From contig NZ_LHPC01000017.1 of assembly GCF_001297125.1 (NCBI RefSeq), forward strand, positions 310,001 to 374,000: a DNA stretch of 64,000 nucleotides. The letters run 5' to 3'. Under the pieces are notes generated by a model. It made no database searches. It was not told where the DNA came from and was given only the letters and a program-made list of their open reading frames with translations. A program made the position numbers and the translations under genes. Shown here one piece after another: positions 1-8,521 of this stretch. Within the stretch, counting starts at the first letter, position 1. The number at the start of each line of letters is the position of its first letter. The stretch is from Pseudomonas sp. RIT-PI-q (GTDB lineage Bacteria; Pseudomonadota; Gammaproteobacteria; Pseudomonadales; Pseudomonadaceae).

Positions 1-2
1 GC

Positions 3-602
3 CTGCTGTGGCTGGGCGTCGCGCTGATCGTCGACGGGCTGGATGGCGCGCTCGCGCGCAAGGTCAATGTCCAGTCGGTGCTGCCGAGTTTCGACGGCTC
101 GATCCTCGATCTGGTGATCGACTACCTGACCTATGTCTTTATCCCGGCGCTGTTCATCTATCGCTACGTCCCATTGCCGGACTACACACTGCTGCTGACC
201 ATATCGCTGATCCTGGTCTCGTCGCTGTTTTGCTTCTGCAACGTCAACATGAAGAGCAAGGACAACTACTTTCAGGGCTTCCCCGCCGCCTGGAACGTGG
301 TAGCCCTGTGCCTTTACATCATTGCCCCGTCACCGTGGATCACTCTGCTCACCGTCATCGGCCTGGCGCTGCTGACCGTGACCCGGATGAAGTTTCTGCA
401 CCCGTTTCGCGTGCGCAAGTTCATGCCGATCAACATCGCCGTGACGGCCATCTGGCTGCTGTGCAGCTTGTCGCTGGTGATCAACCATCCGGTCATCAAC
501 CCGCTGGTCATGGGGCTTTGGCTGCTGATGTCGGCTTACTTCCTGGGGATCTGCATCTGGCGCACGGCGATGGAATGGTTTGACGGGTCGCGGCACAAGT
601 AA
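3..602 (+). CDS. pcs: Phosphatidylcholine synthase, C-terminal part (5' end outside window)
   Basis: Membrane CDP-alcohol phosphatidyltransferase, probably making phosphatidylcholine from CDP-diacylglycerol and choline. The open frame enters from the window edge, so the N-terminus is missing; about 199 residues are present against roughly 240 in the family. Near the start the CDP-alcohol transferase signature is visible as DG-x2-AR-x8-G-x3-D-x3-D (from DGALAR to DLVID), which carries the metal- and CDP-binding aspartates. Several hydrophobic helices follow, and the protein ends in GSRHK. The family is sure from the signature; the choline-specific assignment rests on overall resemblance to Pseudomonas Pcs. 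DUF488 follows 6 bases after the stop. Confidence 0.8.
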   Translation: MLWLGVALIVDGLDGALARKVNVQSVLPSFDGSILDLVIDYLTYVFIPALFIYRYVPLPDYTLLLTISLILVSSLFCFCNVNMKSKDNYFQGFPAAWNVVALCLYIIAPSPWITLLTVIGLALLTVTRMKFLHPFRVRKFMPINIAVTAIWLLCSLSLVINHPVINPLVMGLWLLMSAYFLGICIWRTAMEWFDGSRHK

Positions 603-608
603 CTCGAC

Positions 609-995
609 ATGCCTATCCATATCGTCCGACTCGGCTCACCCCGCCTGCCTGACGAAGGCCTGCGGATAGGCACGGTGCGCCGCCCGCCCCGGGGCGTGCC
701 GAAGGCCGAGTTTGCCAGTCGGGATTTTTATGACGTCTGGCAACCGCTGCTGTCCCCCAGTGCCGAACTGGTTGCCGAAGCCAAAGCGGCGGAGGATGAA
801 AAAGCCTGGGAGGCCTTTCGACGCAAGTTCAAGGCGGAGATGAACCATCCCGCGCCCAATCAATTGCTGGATCTGCTGGCCGCCCTCTCCCATCAAACCT
901 CGCTGGCCGTTGGCTGCTATTGCGAGGAAGAGGCGCACTGCCATCGCTCCGTGTTGCGGGAATTGCTGGAGGCTCGGGGCGCCAGGATTGCATAG
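609..995 (+). CDS. DUF488 family protein
   Basis: Small soluble protein of 128 residues resembling the DUF488 family, whose function is unknown. Visible features are a conserved N-terminal GTVRRPPRGVPK stretch, the FYDVWQPL segment and a C-terminal CYCEEEAHCHRSVL block with clustered Cys and His, which in this family might bind a metal or act catalytically (inference). It begins 6 bases after the pcs stop, so co-transcription is likely. No strong Shine-Dalgarno sequence is visible before the ATG, which fits translational coupling to pcs. Confidence 0.8.
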   Translation: MPIHIVRLGSPRLPDEGLRIGTVRRPPRGVPKAEFASRDFYDVWQPLLSPSAELVAEAKAAEDEKAWEAFRRKFKAEMNHPAPNQLLDLLAALSHQTSLAVGCYCEEEAHCHRSVLRELLEARGARIA

Positions 996-1146
996 GTGCT
1001 ACACCCCACCCTGTGGGAGCGAGCCACCCGCACTATCAAGGCCTGTTCGCCACCGTCATCACCCCAAGTCGCTACTGCGCAAAATTTCGCAGGACCTGCC
1101 ATTCTGTCTGAACTTACGATCAACAGACCAAGGAATGAGGTCTCAC

Positions 1147-1617
1147 ATGAACAGCCAGATTCGACTCGCAACCGCTGAGGATGCAGCCGCCATCAGCCAG
1201 GTCATCATCCAGTCGCTGCGCCACTCCAATGCCCATGACTACCCGCCCGAAGTCATCGCACAGGTGGAGCAAAGCTTTTCTCCCGAAGCCGTGGGCACTT
1301 TGATTGACCAACGACAGGTCTTTGTCGCGACCCTCGATCATCGGGTAGTCGCCACCGCCAGCCTGGATGGCGATGTGGTGCGCAGCGTATTTGTCGACCC
1401 CTCCCATCAAGGAGGCGGACTCGGCAGGCAGTTGATGGCCACGCTTGAATCCATCGCTATCGACGCAAAAATCGCGGTGCTGCGCGTTCCCTCCTCCATT
1501 ACCGCTGAAGGTTTCTACACCAGGCTGGGTTTTCGCAAAGTTCGCGATGAATTCCATGGAGCCGAACGCACGATCGTTATGGAACGGCGCATGCCCATGC
1601 TTGCGGATCGAGGCTGA
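1147..1617 (+). CDS. GNAT family N-acetyltransferase
   Basis: Cytosolic acetyl-CoA dependent N-acetyltransferase of 156 residues; the acceptor is not predictable. The acetyl-CoA binding motif A is seen as RSVFVDPSHQGGGLGRQLM at about residues 79-97, with the pyrophosphate loop QGGGLG, followed by the C-terminal GFYTRLGFRK motif B. The frame is open further upstream, but the ATG at 1147 has a good AGGAATGAGG ribosome-binding site about 7 bases before it, so I chose that start. It stands alone, followed by a REP pair. Confidence 0.85.
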   Translation: MNSQIRLATAEDAAAISQVIIQSLRHSNAHDYPPEVIAQVEQSFSPEAVGTLIDQRQVFVATLDHRVVATASLDGDVVRSVFVDPSHQGGGLGRQLMATLESIAIDAKIAVLRVPSSITAEGFYTRLGFRKVRDEFHGAERTIVMERRMPMLADRG

Positions 1618-1638
1618 GCGAAGACCGAGTCATCGTTC

Positions 1639-1720
1639 TTCGCGAGCAGGCTCGCTCCCACATTTGACCGTGTTCGCCTGGACACCTCGGTCAAAAATGT
1701 GGGAGCGAGCCTGCTCGCGA
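1639..1720. repeat. REP inverted pair (GAGCGAGCCTGCTCGC type)
   Basis: Two inverted copies of a REP with core GGGAGCGAGCCTGCTCGCGA face each other across about 30 bases, between the 3' ends of the acetyltransferase and the convergent alcohol dehydrogenase gene. The arrangement is that of a REPIN. Confidence 0.85.
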
Positions 1721-1736
1721 TAGCGGTCTCACAGGC

Positions 1737-2810
1737 TCAAGGCGTAATCGCCACCTTCATCACCCCATCCCGCTGATGCGCAAACAACTCATACGCCGCC
1801 TCGATATCGTCGAGCTTGAACCGATGGGTCACCAGCGGCGACAGATCCACCCCGCCACTCTCCACCACCGCCATCAACCGGCGCATCCGCTCCTTGCCGC
1901 CCGGGCACAGGGTGCTGACGATGCTGAAATCCCCGAGCCCGGCGGCAAAGGCGTCGAGGGGAATGCGCAGGTCGCTGGAGTAAACCCCAAGACTTGAGAG
2001 GCGGCCGCCCGGACGCAGCACTCGCAACGCGGACTCGAAAGTCCCTTGGGTGCCCAGCGCTTCGATGGACACGTCGACGCCTCGGCCATTGGTCAGGGCC
2101 ATGATCTGCGCCACCACGTCGCCGTCCTTGAAGTTGATCACATGGGTCGCCCCCAACTGTCGGGCAACGCTCATGCGCTCGGGCACGGCATCGATGCCGA
2201 TGATGGTGGTGGCACCCTTGAGCCGCGCGCCGGCTATCGCACACAAGCCGATTGGCCCGAGGGCGAAGACGGCCACGGTGTCGCCGATGTTGACCTCGCC
2301 GCGCTCCGCCCCGGAAAACCCGGTGGACATGATGTCCGGGCACATCAGCACCTGCTCGTCGCTGAGGCCATCGGGAATCGGGCACAGGTTGGCCAGCGCA
2401 TCCGGCACCAGCACGTACTCGGCCTGGCAGCCGTCAATGGTGTTGCCGAACTTCCAGCCGCCGGCGGCCTTGAAGCCATGGCGGGTGTCCGGGCCATCCT
2501 GCGAGCCGCAACCGCACAGGCACGCATAGCTTTGACCGCTGGGGGTAATGGCGCCGGCAATCACCCGTTGCCCTTCGACAAAACCCCGCACCTGCGAACC
2601 CAGCCGCTCGATGATGCCCACGGGTTCGTGACCGATGGTCAGGCCTTTGGCCACGGGGTATTCGCCGCGCAGGATATGCACGTCGGTGCCGCAGATAGTC
2701 GTGGTGGTGATGCGGATCAACGCGTCCAGCGGACCGACCTCGGGGATCGGTTTGTCGTCGAGCACAATGCGGTTTTTCTCAACGAATATCGCGGCTTTCA
2801 TGGTGGCCAT
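1737..2810 (-). CDS. Zinc-dependent alcohol dehydrogenase (MDR family)
   Basis: NAD(P)-dependent medium-chain dehydrogenase of 357 residues oxidising an unknown alcohol. With the start at 2810, catalytic-zinc ligands are visible as Cys40 in TICGTDVH and the GHE at 60-62, and the Rossmann glycine loop as FALGPIG. The structural-zinc lobe is unusual: the usual four spaced cysteines are replaced by a tight ACLCGCG cluster near residue 98, followed by a long GGWKFG insert seen in some isopropanol or formaldehyde-dehydrogenase-like members. The start was chosen because CTGGAGAA sits 5 to 7 bases before ATG 2810; an open frame continues upstream without a better site. The Usp gene is divergent from it. 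Confidence 0.88.
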   Translation of the reverse strand: MATMKAAIFVEKNRIVLDDKPIPEVGPLDALIRITTTTICGTDVHILRGEYPVAKGLTIGHEPVGIIERLGSQVRGFVEGQRVIAGAITPSGQSYACLCGCGSQDGPDTRHGFKAAGGWKFGNTIDGCQAEYVLVPDALANLCPIPDGLSDEQVLMCPDIMSTGFSGAERGEVNIGDTVAVFALGPIGLCAIAGARLKGATTIIGIDAVPERMSVARQLGATHVINFKDGDVVAQIMALTNGRGVDVSIEALGTQGTFESALRVLRPGGRLSSLGVYSSDLRIPLDAFAAGLGDFSIVSTLCPGGKERMRRLMAVVESGGVDLSPLVTHRFKLDDIEAAYELFAHQRDGVMKVAITP

Positions 2811-2966
2811 GGCGGTTCTCCAGAGTGTGCACATGCGCTTGAGTTCAGCACGGCCCCCAGCCTGCACCGGGTTTACGGACGAGAGGTTGATCATGGTCAA
2901 TACTTAGGGATTGGATGTACGTCGCCTGCGCCGCACGTCGGGCGGCTAACCCACGGGAGGTTTGTC

Positions 2967-3893
2967 ATGTCTGAGCAATCACGCTTCATGCTGGTCGCCT
3001 CGCCACTGATGGAACACAGCCCCGCTTTCGACCGGGCCGCCGCGCTGGCCAAGGCCGAAGACGCGGCCCTGCACATCGTCGCCTTCGATTATCTCGAAGG
3101 CCTGGCGACGGCCAGTCTGGTCAATGAAAAGGCCCTGGAGCAGATGCGCCTGGGCTACGTCGAGCGCCACCGTCAGTGGCTTGAGGAACAGGCCCGACCC
3201 CTGCGCAAAATCGGGGTCACGATCACCACGGAGGTGGCCTGGGTCGAACGCCCGCTGGAGGAAATCCTGATTCACCTCAAAGAGCAGCCGATGGACGTGC
3301 TGATCAAGGCGCTGGAGCACGAATCGCTGCTGTCGCGGCTGATGTTTACCCCGCTCGACGTGCACCTGCTGCGTGAGTGCCCGGTGCCGTTGCACTTCGT
3401 CAGCCACGCCGTGCATGCCTTGCCGCGCAAAGTGGTCGCGGCGGTCGACCCGTTCCATCGCGATGATCAGTACAAAAGCTTCAACGACCGGATCCTGCAC
3501 GAAGCGTCGAAGCTGGCGAGTTCTTGTAACGCTGAACTGGATGTGGTCTACGCCTATGACCTTTCCTCCATCAGCGCCGACGAATTCGGATTCGACAACG
3601 GTTCGGCGTTTTTCTCGTCGGGCAAGGCCAAGACCGTGTTCGACTACCAGGAAGACGCGTTCCACGAACTGGCCGAGCGCAACGGCATCGCCCCGGAGCA
3701 GCGACACATGATCATGGGCAACCCCGCCAAGGTCCTGACCCGCTACGCCGATGCCTACGACGTCGACGTGATCGTCATGGGCCGCATCGGCCATCGCGGC
3801 ATGGGCCGGCTGATCGGCAGCACGGTCGAGCACCTGCTGTACAAAATGCCGTGCAGCGTCTGGGTGGTGTACACCGAGCGGCTGGACGAATAA
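2967..3893 (+). CDS. Universal stress protein, tandem Usp domains (UspE-like)
   Basis: Cytosolic stress protein of 308 residues with two Usp domains (about 1-150 and 155-305), the length of UspE. The second domain carries the nucleotide-binding glycine loop in VMGRIGHRGMGRLIGSTVEH; the first lacks a clear one, as is common in tandem proteins. The start follows a strong GGGAGG site at 2954-2960. The frame remains open for 900 bases upstream, but that stretch lies antisense to the alcohol dehydrogenase gene and is not part of this protein. The two genes are divergent; many Pseudomonas Usp genes are under oxygen control by Anr (family knowledge, not seen here). Confidence 0.9.
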   Translation: MSEQSRFMLVASPLMEHSPAFDRAAALAKAEDAALHIVAFDYLEGLATASLVNEKALEQMRLGYVERHRQWLEEQARPLRKIGVTITTEVAWVERPLEEILIHLKEQPMDVLIKALEHESLLSRLMFTPLDVHLLRECPVPLHFVSHAVHALPRKVVAAVDPFHRDDQYKSFNDRILHEASKLASSCNAELDVVYAYDLSSISADEFGFDNGSAFFSSGKAKTVFDYQEDAFHELAERNGIAPEQRHMIMGNPAKVLTRYADAYDVDVIVMGRIGHRGMGRLIGSTVEHLLYKMPCSVWVVYTERLDE

Positions 3894-3909
3894 TTGAAAT
3901 GCAGCCCCC

Positions 3910-4001
3910 CGTAGGAGCTGCCGAAGGCTGCGATCTTTTGATCTTGACGGTGTTACGTCGAAACGAGATCAAAAGATCGCAGCCTTCGGCAGCTCCTACA
4001 G
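3910..4001. repeat. Long REP palindrome with GATCTTTTGATC arms
   Basis: Imperfect inverted repeat with arms of about 40 bases, outer part GGAGCTGCCGAAGGCTGCGA and inner part GATCTTTTGATC, and a short A/T-richer loop. It lies between the convergent usp and methyltransferase genes. Similar elements occur at 16313, 18387 and 28959. Confidence 0.85.
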
Positions 4002-4041
4002 GGAGCGCGCACACCCGAGCGATTGGGTGCATGTGATTCTT

Positions 4042-4854
4042 TCAACGCCGGGTGATGACGACCTCCAGGTATTCACTGGGCACCACCAGCGATTTGTCGC
4101 CTGCCCGGTTCATGCGGTTGATCAGCTCGGTCAGGTCTTGCTCCAGCGCCTTGCCGCCTTCAGGAGGCAGTGCCGCAAACGCCTTGTGCAGCGGACCGTA
4201 CCAGTTGCGGAACGTGTCGATGAAATGCGCGGCCGAGCGGTAGCGGAAGTTGAAGGTCTTGCGCGCCACCTGCACCAGAAAGTCGCGCTCATCAAAGTGT
4301 TCGTGCAGCCAGGCCTCGGTGCCCCACAGTGAAGGCGGTTGCGCGCCCGGTGGCGGTGGCAGGTGGCGGCCGAGGGTCTTGAACATTTGGCCGACGAAGC
4401 CTTCGGGCGTCCAGTTGGCCAGGCCGATCCGGCCGCCAGGACGACAGACCCGCGCCAGTTCCGTGGCGGCTTTGGCCTGGTCCGGCGTAAACATCACACC
4501 GAAGGTCGACAGCACGGCATCGTAGCTGGCGTCGTCGAACGGCAACGCTTCGGCGTCGGCCACTTGAAACGTCACTTCCAGGCGTTCTGCCCTGGCCCGG
4601 TCTTCGCCGCGCTCAAGCAACGCAGGCACATAGTCAGTGGAAGTAACGTGGCAACCACGGCGTGCGGCCGCCAGCGTCGCGTTGCCGTTACCGGCCGCGA
4701 CGTCGAGCACGCGTTCATCGCACAGCAGGTCGCAGGCTTCGGCCAGTTGTTCGCCGACGATCTGCAAAGTGGTGCCGATCACGGCATAGTCGCCGCTGGC
4801 CCAAGAGGCCATCTGGCGGTTTTTCAAGGCAGTAAGATCAATGGGTGTACTCAT
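4042..4854 (-). CDS. Class I SAM-dependent methyltransferase
   Basis: Soluble methyltransferase of 270 residues with unknown acceptor. S-adenosylmethionine motif I is VLDVAAGNGNAT at about residues 49-60, motif II TSTDYVPALLERG follows, then the acidic VADAEALPFDD segment and the RVCRPGGRIGLANW motif typical of UbiE-like methyltransferases. The ATG at 4854 is preceded by GGAGCGGAATTC. It is followed on its upstream side by the DUF4242 gene in the same direction 37 bases away, probably one transcript divergent from the AraC regulator. Confidence 0.88.
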   Translation of the reverse strand: MSTPIDLTALKNRQMASWASGDYAVIGTTLQIVGEQLAEACDLLCDERVLDVAAGNGNATLAAARRGCHVTSTDYVPALLERGEDRARAERLEVTFQVADAEALPFDDASYDAVLSTFGVMFTPDQAKAATELARVCRPGGRIGLANWTPEGFVGQMFKTLGRHLPPPPGAQPPSLWGTEAWLHEHFDERDFLVQVARKTFNFRYRSAAHFIDTFRNWYGPLHKAFAALPPEGGKALEQDLTELINRMNRAGDKSLVVPSEYLEVVITRR

Positions 4855-4891
4855 GAATTCCGCTCCGTTGCGGGTTGGAACGCAGCCCGGC

Positions 4892-5161
4892 TTATTCTGC
4901 CGTGGTCGGATCGATGATGGCCGTGACCTGGGAAATACGGTTGGCCGGGAAACCGCTCTGCCTGGCGTGCTCCCTGATCAACTCTTCGTTGGGCGCGATG
5001 TACACGCAGTAGAGCTTGTCACCGGTGACATAACTCTGCTGCCACTGTACTTCCGGCAAATCGCGCAAGGTCCGGCAGGACTTTTGCGAAGCGGCTTTCA
5101 AATCCCTTTCTGACAGTGTTCCAGCACCCGGAATCTCGCGTTCTATGACGAACTTCGGCAT
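4892..5161 (-). CDS. DUF4242 domain protein
   Basis: Small 89-residue protein of the DUF4242 family, ferredoxin-like in fold by family knowledge. The characteristic opening MPKFVIEREIPGAG, the central SYVTGDKLYCVYIAPNEELIREHA and the closing ITAIIDP-like segment are all visible. Function is unknown; family members are sometimes linked to nickel binding. First gene of a probable two-gene operon with the methyltransferase, divergent from the AraC-type regulator that begins 183 bases away, which makes that regulator a candidate controller. Confidence 0.85.
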   Translation of the reverse strand: MPKFVIEREIPGAGTLSERDLKAASQKSCRTLRDLPEVQWQQSYVTGDKLYCVYIAPNEELIREHARQSGFPANRISQVTAIIDPTTAE

Positions 5162-5343
5162 GGCAACCTCTCATTCTTGTTATTGATGACAGGATCGGTA
5201 GACCCTGTGTGCCAACTATCGCGCCGTGCATTGTTGGCGTCCTGCCCGATCGTCGGCCAAGGCTGTCCGATCGTCCGGAGATTTCGCGTGACGCGGCGAC
5301 AGGCTCACAATCAAAAACTACCCGCCCACACGGGAAAACCAAC

Positions 5344-6309
5344 ATGGATGCCTTGTCCCAGACCCTGCGTGTCGTCCGCCTGGTCGGCGCGATTTTCATC
5401 AACGCCCGGTTCACCGCGCCCTGGTGCTACCAGTCGCCCAGCGCTGACACCGCAGCCCCCTTCCTGGAGCCCGGCGCCGAGCGGGTGGTGATTTTCCACT
5501 TGATCACCGAAGGCGAGTGTTACGTCGAACTGGGCAATGATCCCCCGCTCCTGCTGACGGCCGGCGATGTGGTGGTGTTTCCCCAGGGAGACGCGCATCG
5601 CATGAGCTCTAAACCGGGACTCCCACCCGCCACCGGTGCGCGACTGGACGTGGTGCTGGCGCGGCGTCCACGACAATTGAGTTACGGCGGAGGCGGCGCG
5701 GTGACGCGGCTGGTGTGCGGCTATCTGGCGTGCGATACGCGTCTGGCGGGCATGTTGCTGACCGGTTTGCCGGCCGTGGTGAGGGTCAATGTGCGCGGCT
5801 CGAATGCCGGTATCTGGCTGGAGTCGTCGGTCCGTTATGCGCTGGCCGAAGCGCGATCGCCACGGCCTGGCGGTGAAGGCGTGTTGGCCAAGTTGGCCGA
5901 GGTGCTGTTCATCGAGGTGTTGCGCCTGTACATGCACGAACAGGGCGAAGGTCGTACGGGTTGGCTGGCGGGCGTGGGCGACCGGATTGTCGGCGCCGCC
6001 CTGAACGCGTTGCACAAAAAGCCCTGTCACGCCTGGACGCTGGATGAACTGGCGCGTACGGCCGGTACTTCGCGGTCGGTGCTGGCGGAGCGATTCCAGC
6101 AACTGGTGGGGAGTTCGCCGATGCAGTATCTGACGCAATGGCGGATGTTGCTGGCGGCGAATCTGTTACGCAGCAGTAACAGTTCTTTGATGCGGATTGC
6201 CGAAGAGGTGGGTTACCAGACCGACACGGCGTTCAGCCGCGCCTTTCGTCGCGAGTACGGAGCGCCACCGGCGGCGTGGCGGCGCAATCAGGGAACGTCC
6301 CACGCGTAA
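5344..6309 (+). CDS. AraC family regulator with N-terminal cupin
   Basis: Transcription factor of 321 residues. The N-terminal half is a cupin-like sensor (about residues 40-100, GDVVVFPQGDAHRM) of the type found in AraC proteins that respond to small molecules. The C-terminal half holds two helix-turn-helix motifs: WTLDELARTAGTSRSVLAERF and LMRIAEEVGYQTDTAFSRAF, ending with the AraC signature FRREYGAPPAAWRR. The ATG at 5344 was chosen as the first Met that gives the family N-terminus (MDALSQTLRVVRLV); upstream codons of the same frame overlap the divergent promoter. Likely controls the divergent DUF4242/methyltransferase pair (inference from position). Confidence 0.88.
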   Translation: MDALSQTLRVVRLVGAIFINARFTAPWCYQSPSADTAAPFLEPGAERVVIFHLITEGECYVELGNDPPLLLTAGDVVVFPQGDAHRMSSKPGLPPATGARLDVVLARRPRQLSYGGGGAVTRLVCGYLACDTRLAGMLLTGLPAVVRVNVRGSNAGIWLESSVRYALAEARSPRPGGEGVLAKLAEVLFIEVLRLYMHEQGEGRTGWLAGVGDRIVGAALNALHKKPCHAWTLDELARTAGTSRSVLAERFQQLVGSSPMQYLTQWRMLLAANLLRSSNSSLMRIAEEVGYQTDTAFSRAFRREYGAPPAAWRRNQGTSHA

Positions 6310-6320
6310 ACGCAAACCCC

Positions 6321-6411
6321 TGTAGGAGCTGGCTTGCCAGCGAAAACGCCAGCACATTCAACATCAATGTGACTGATCGATCGCTTTCGCTGGCAAGCCA
6401 GCTCCTACAGG
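6321..6411. repeat. REP inverted pair (GTAGGAGCTGGCTTGCCAGC type)
   Basis: Two inverted REP copies with core GTAGGAGCTGGCTTGCCAGC between the convergent AraC and DipZ genes. Confidence 0.88.
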
Positions 6412-6418
6412 GGGGTTA

Positions 6419-7630
6419 TTAAGATGCTGCGGGAACCTTGGCCTCTTCCAGCAACTGCTGGATCACTTTCTCCTGAGTCTCGTAGCTGCCTTCACCAAAG
6501 TGGGTGTAACGCACCTGGCCCTTGGCATCGATCAGGTAGTGAGCGGGCCAGTACTGGTTGTCGAAGTTGCGCCAGATTGCGTAGTTGTTGTCGATCGCCA
6601 CCGGGTAGGTGATGCCGAGCTTTTTCACCTGATCCCTGACGTTGGCGATGATCCGTTCGAACCCGTATTCAGGGGTGTGCACGCCGATCACGACCAGACC
6701 ATCCTTCTCGTATTTCTTCGCCCAGTCCTTCACGTACGGCAAGGTGTGCTGGCAGTTGATGCAGTCGAAGGTCCAGAAGTCCACCAGCACCACTTTGCCT
6801 TTCAGCGACGCGTTGGTCAGCGCTGGCGAGTTGATCCATTCCACCGCACCGGACAGCGACGGCATGGCGCCTTTAGCGTTGTCCATCGAGTCCGCGCTGA
6901 CCTTGCTGACGAAGTAATCGACCACTTTCGGTACGGTTTCCAGTACGCCTTTCTCGATGCTGCTGACGCCTTCGGACGAGGTGCCGGCCAGCAGGGTTTT
7001 ATCGGCGCCGGTGGAAATCACCGCCGCTGCCGCCAGCACCGCAACACCGGCACCACGACGCAGCCAACCGGTGACCGGGATCGACGCTTTCAAGCGATTG
7101 ACCAGGCTGCGACCGAAGAAGATCAAGGTGCCCAGGGACAACGCGCTACCCAACCCGTACGCCACCAGCAACAGACTGGTCTGGGCGTTCGCGCCTTGCA
7201 GCATGGCGCCGGTGAGGATGACACCGAGGATCGGCCCGGCGCACGGCGCCCAGAGCAGACCGGTCGCCACGCCAACCATGACCGAGCTCAACGGGCCGGA
7301 CATTTTGCGGGTGTTGGGGTCGACGCGATTGCCCAGCAGCACGAACGGACGTGCCAGCCAGCCGCCGATCCGCGCGGAAATCAGCGACAGGGCGAACAGC
7401 ACCATGACGATCAGGGCCACGTGACGGCCGGTGTTATTGGCTTGCACGACCCACTCGCTGCTGACCACGGCCAGGCTGGAAATCAGCGCGAAGGTCAGGA
7501 CCATGCCGCCGAGGGTGAGCAAGATCGATGACCGCGTACGGTCGACACCGGCAAACAGAAACGGCACGACCGGAAGGATGCAGGGGCTGAGGACGGTCAA
7601 TATGCCGCCCAGGAAAGCGATGAGAAACAT
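6419..7630 (-). CDS. DipZ-type protein: CcdA-like membrane domain fused to thioredoxin-like domain
   Basis: Inner-membrane protein of 403 residues that should carry reducing equivalents from the cytosol to the periplasm. The N-terminal part (about 1-215) is a six-helix CcdA/DsbD-beta domain with the two conserved cysteines in LSPCILPVVP and LWAPCAGPIL. After a linker comes a thioredoxin/TlpA-like domain whose active site is CINC in WTFDCINCQHTLPYV, rather than the usual CxPC-type site. The C-terminus ends VPAAS. The start at 7630 has AAGGTGA before it. It lies downstream of two genes for small exported proteins in the same direction, with a REP pair in between, and is part of the locus facing the two-component system at 8677. 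Confidence 0.9.
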   Translation of the reverse strand: MFLIAFLGGILTVLSPCILPVVPFLFAGVDRTRSSILLTLGGMVLTFALISSLAVVSSEWVVQANNTGRHVALIVMVLFALSLISARIGGWLARPFVLLGNRVDPNTRKMSGPLSSVMVGVATGLLWAPCAGPILGVILTGAMLQGANAQTSLLLVAYGLGSALSLGTLIFFGRSLVNRLKASIPVTGWLRRGAGVAVLAAAAVISTGADKTLLAGTSSEGVSSIEKGVLETVPKVVDYFVSKVSADSMDNAKGAMPSLSGAVEWINSPALTNASLKGKVVLVDFWTFDCINCQHTLPYVKDWAKKYEKDGLVVIGVHTPEYGFERIIANVRDQVKKLGITYPVAIDNNYAIWRNFDNQYWPAHYLIDAKGQVRYTHFGEGSYETQEKVIQQLLEEAKVPAAS

Positions 7631-7675
7631 GGGGATCACCTTGAAAATATGAGCGGGACGTTGCACCGCATACCC

Positions 7676-7763
7676 TGTGGGAGCGGGCTTGCCCGCGATG
7701 GGGGTCTGGCAGTCACATCGATGCTGAATGTGTTGCCGTCATCGCGGGCAAGCCCGCTCCCAC
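7676..7763. repeat. REP inverted pair (GCGGGCTTGCCCGC type)
   Basis: Inverted pair of REPs with core GTGGGAGCGGGCTTGCCCGC. It is unusual in lying inside a set of co-directional genes, between the small exported protein and dipZ, where it could shape relative expression. Confidence 0.85.
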
Positions 7764-7800
7764 ACTGGAATTGTGGTGTTTATAGATCGGTGTTCGGGCT

Positions 7801-8055
7801 TCAGGCCGTCGGGTTATCCAGCAACTGGCCCTGTGGCGTACGGCTCCCGCCGTTCTCTGCAACCATCTGCCCCTGCGGCGTGCGGCTGTAACCGTCCTCG
7901 GCGAGGAAGGCACCCGCGCCCTTCTCTGCCACGGGCGTCAGTTGGAAGCAGGTGGCGCTGCCACAGCTTTTTTGCTCGACAGCGGCATTGGCGTGAGCGG
8001 CGGCACCGGCAACAGAGAAAGCGATAGCGGTCAAATAGCGGCTGACGTTGTTCAT
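7801..8055 (-). CDS. Small exported protein with tandem SRTPQGQ repeat
   Basis: Protein of 84 residues, not recognised. The first 24 residues form a signal peptide (hydrophobic AIAFSVAGAAAHANA). The mature part has two cysteines in KSCGSATC and then a 14-residue tandem repeat, EDGYSRTPQGQMVA and ENGGSRTPQGQLLD, mirrored by a 42-base repeat in the DNA. Same direction as the upstream DUF2790 gene and the downstream dipZ gene; the thiol-disulfide protein next to it suggests the cysteines may matter. Ribosome-binding site: an AGGAAGAAC stretch just before the ATG. Confidence 0.7.
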   Translation of the reverse strand: MNNVSRYLTAIAFSVAGAAAHANAAVEQKSCGSATCFQLTPVAEKGAGAFLAEDGYSRTPQGQMVAENGGSRTPQGQLLDNPTA

Positions 8056-8103
8056 GATGTTCTTCCTGTTTCAAAGGGGGTGGGCGTTGGGTGGTCGACG
8101 CAC

Positions 8104-8370
8104 TCAGTTGTCCGAGTTGCAGTTGTCAGCCACTTTGCGGTAGTCCAGGACCTGGGTTTTGTTCTGGGAATCCAGGTAGGTCAGCTGGGCATCCACAACC
8201 CCGCAGGACGAGGAAGCGTCCTGTTTCAGCGACACCACTTTCTTGATATCCAGGTGCGTGCCGTAGGTGTAGGTTTTAGCGGTGACATCGGCGGCTTCGG
8301 CACGGGCGGCCAAGGTGCAGATGTTCAGTGCGGCAAACAGGCAAGCGGCGTAGATGGCTTTAGTGTTCAT
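8104..8370 (-). CDS. DUF2790 domain periplasmic protein
   Basis: Exported protein of 88 residues with a signal peptide (about 1-26, cleaved near AEAAD). The mature sequence matches the DUF2790 pattern: YTYGTHLDIKKVVSL, then SSCGVVDAQLTYLDSQ, then LDYRKVADNC, with two conserved cysteines that may form a disulfide. DUF2790 genes are common in Pseudomonas, often beside metal- or stress-responsive two-component systems; their function is unknown. First gene of the leftward set DUF2790, small exported protein, dipZ. Its promoter region contains two GATACA direct-repeat boxes shared with the response regulator gene. Confidence 0.85.
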   Translation of the reverse strand: MNTKAIYAACLFAALNICTLAARAEAADVTAKTYTYGTHLDIKKVVSLKQDASSSCGVVDAQLTYLDSQNKTQVLDYRKVADNCNSDN

Positions 8371-8521
8371 GGTGGTTTCCTCAAGGCTTCAATAGGTCAA
8401 ATCGTTTAGTGGGCCGAGGCGGTTTGGTTTGCCTCGATGGAACCTATTAGAAGCTCGTGAGGTATCCCGTATGTGTCGGGAACAGGCGCGTGTAAATCGG
8501 TAAGTATCAAAGTGGGGCCGG

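Noticed and set aside
2046..2966. Large N-terminal extension of the universal stress protein
   Set aside because: The extension is antisense to the alcohol dehydrogenase gene, and a strong GGGAGG site sits before the internal ATG 2967.
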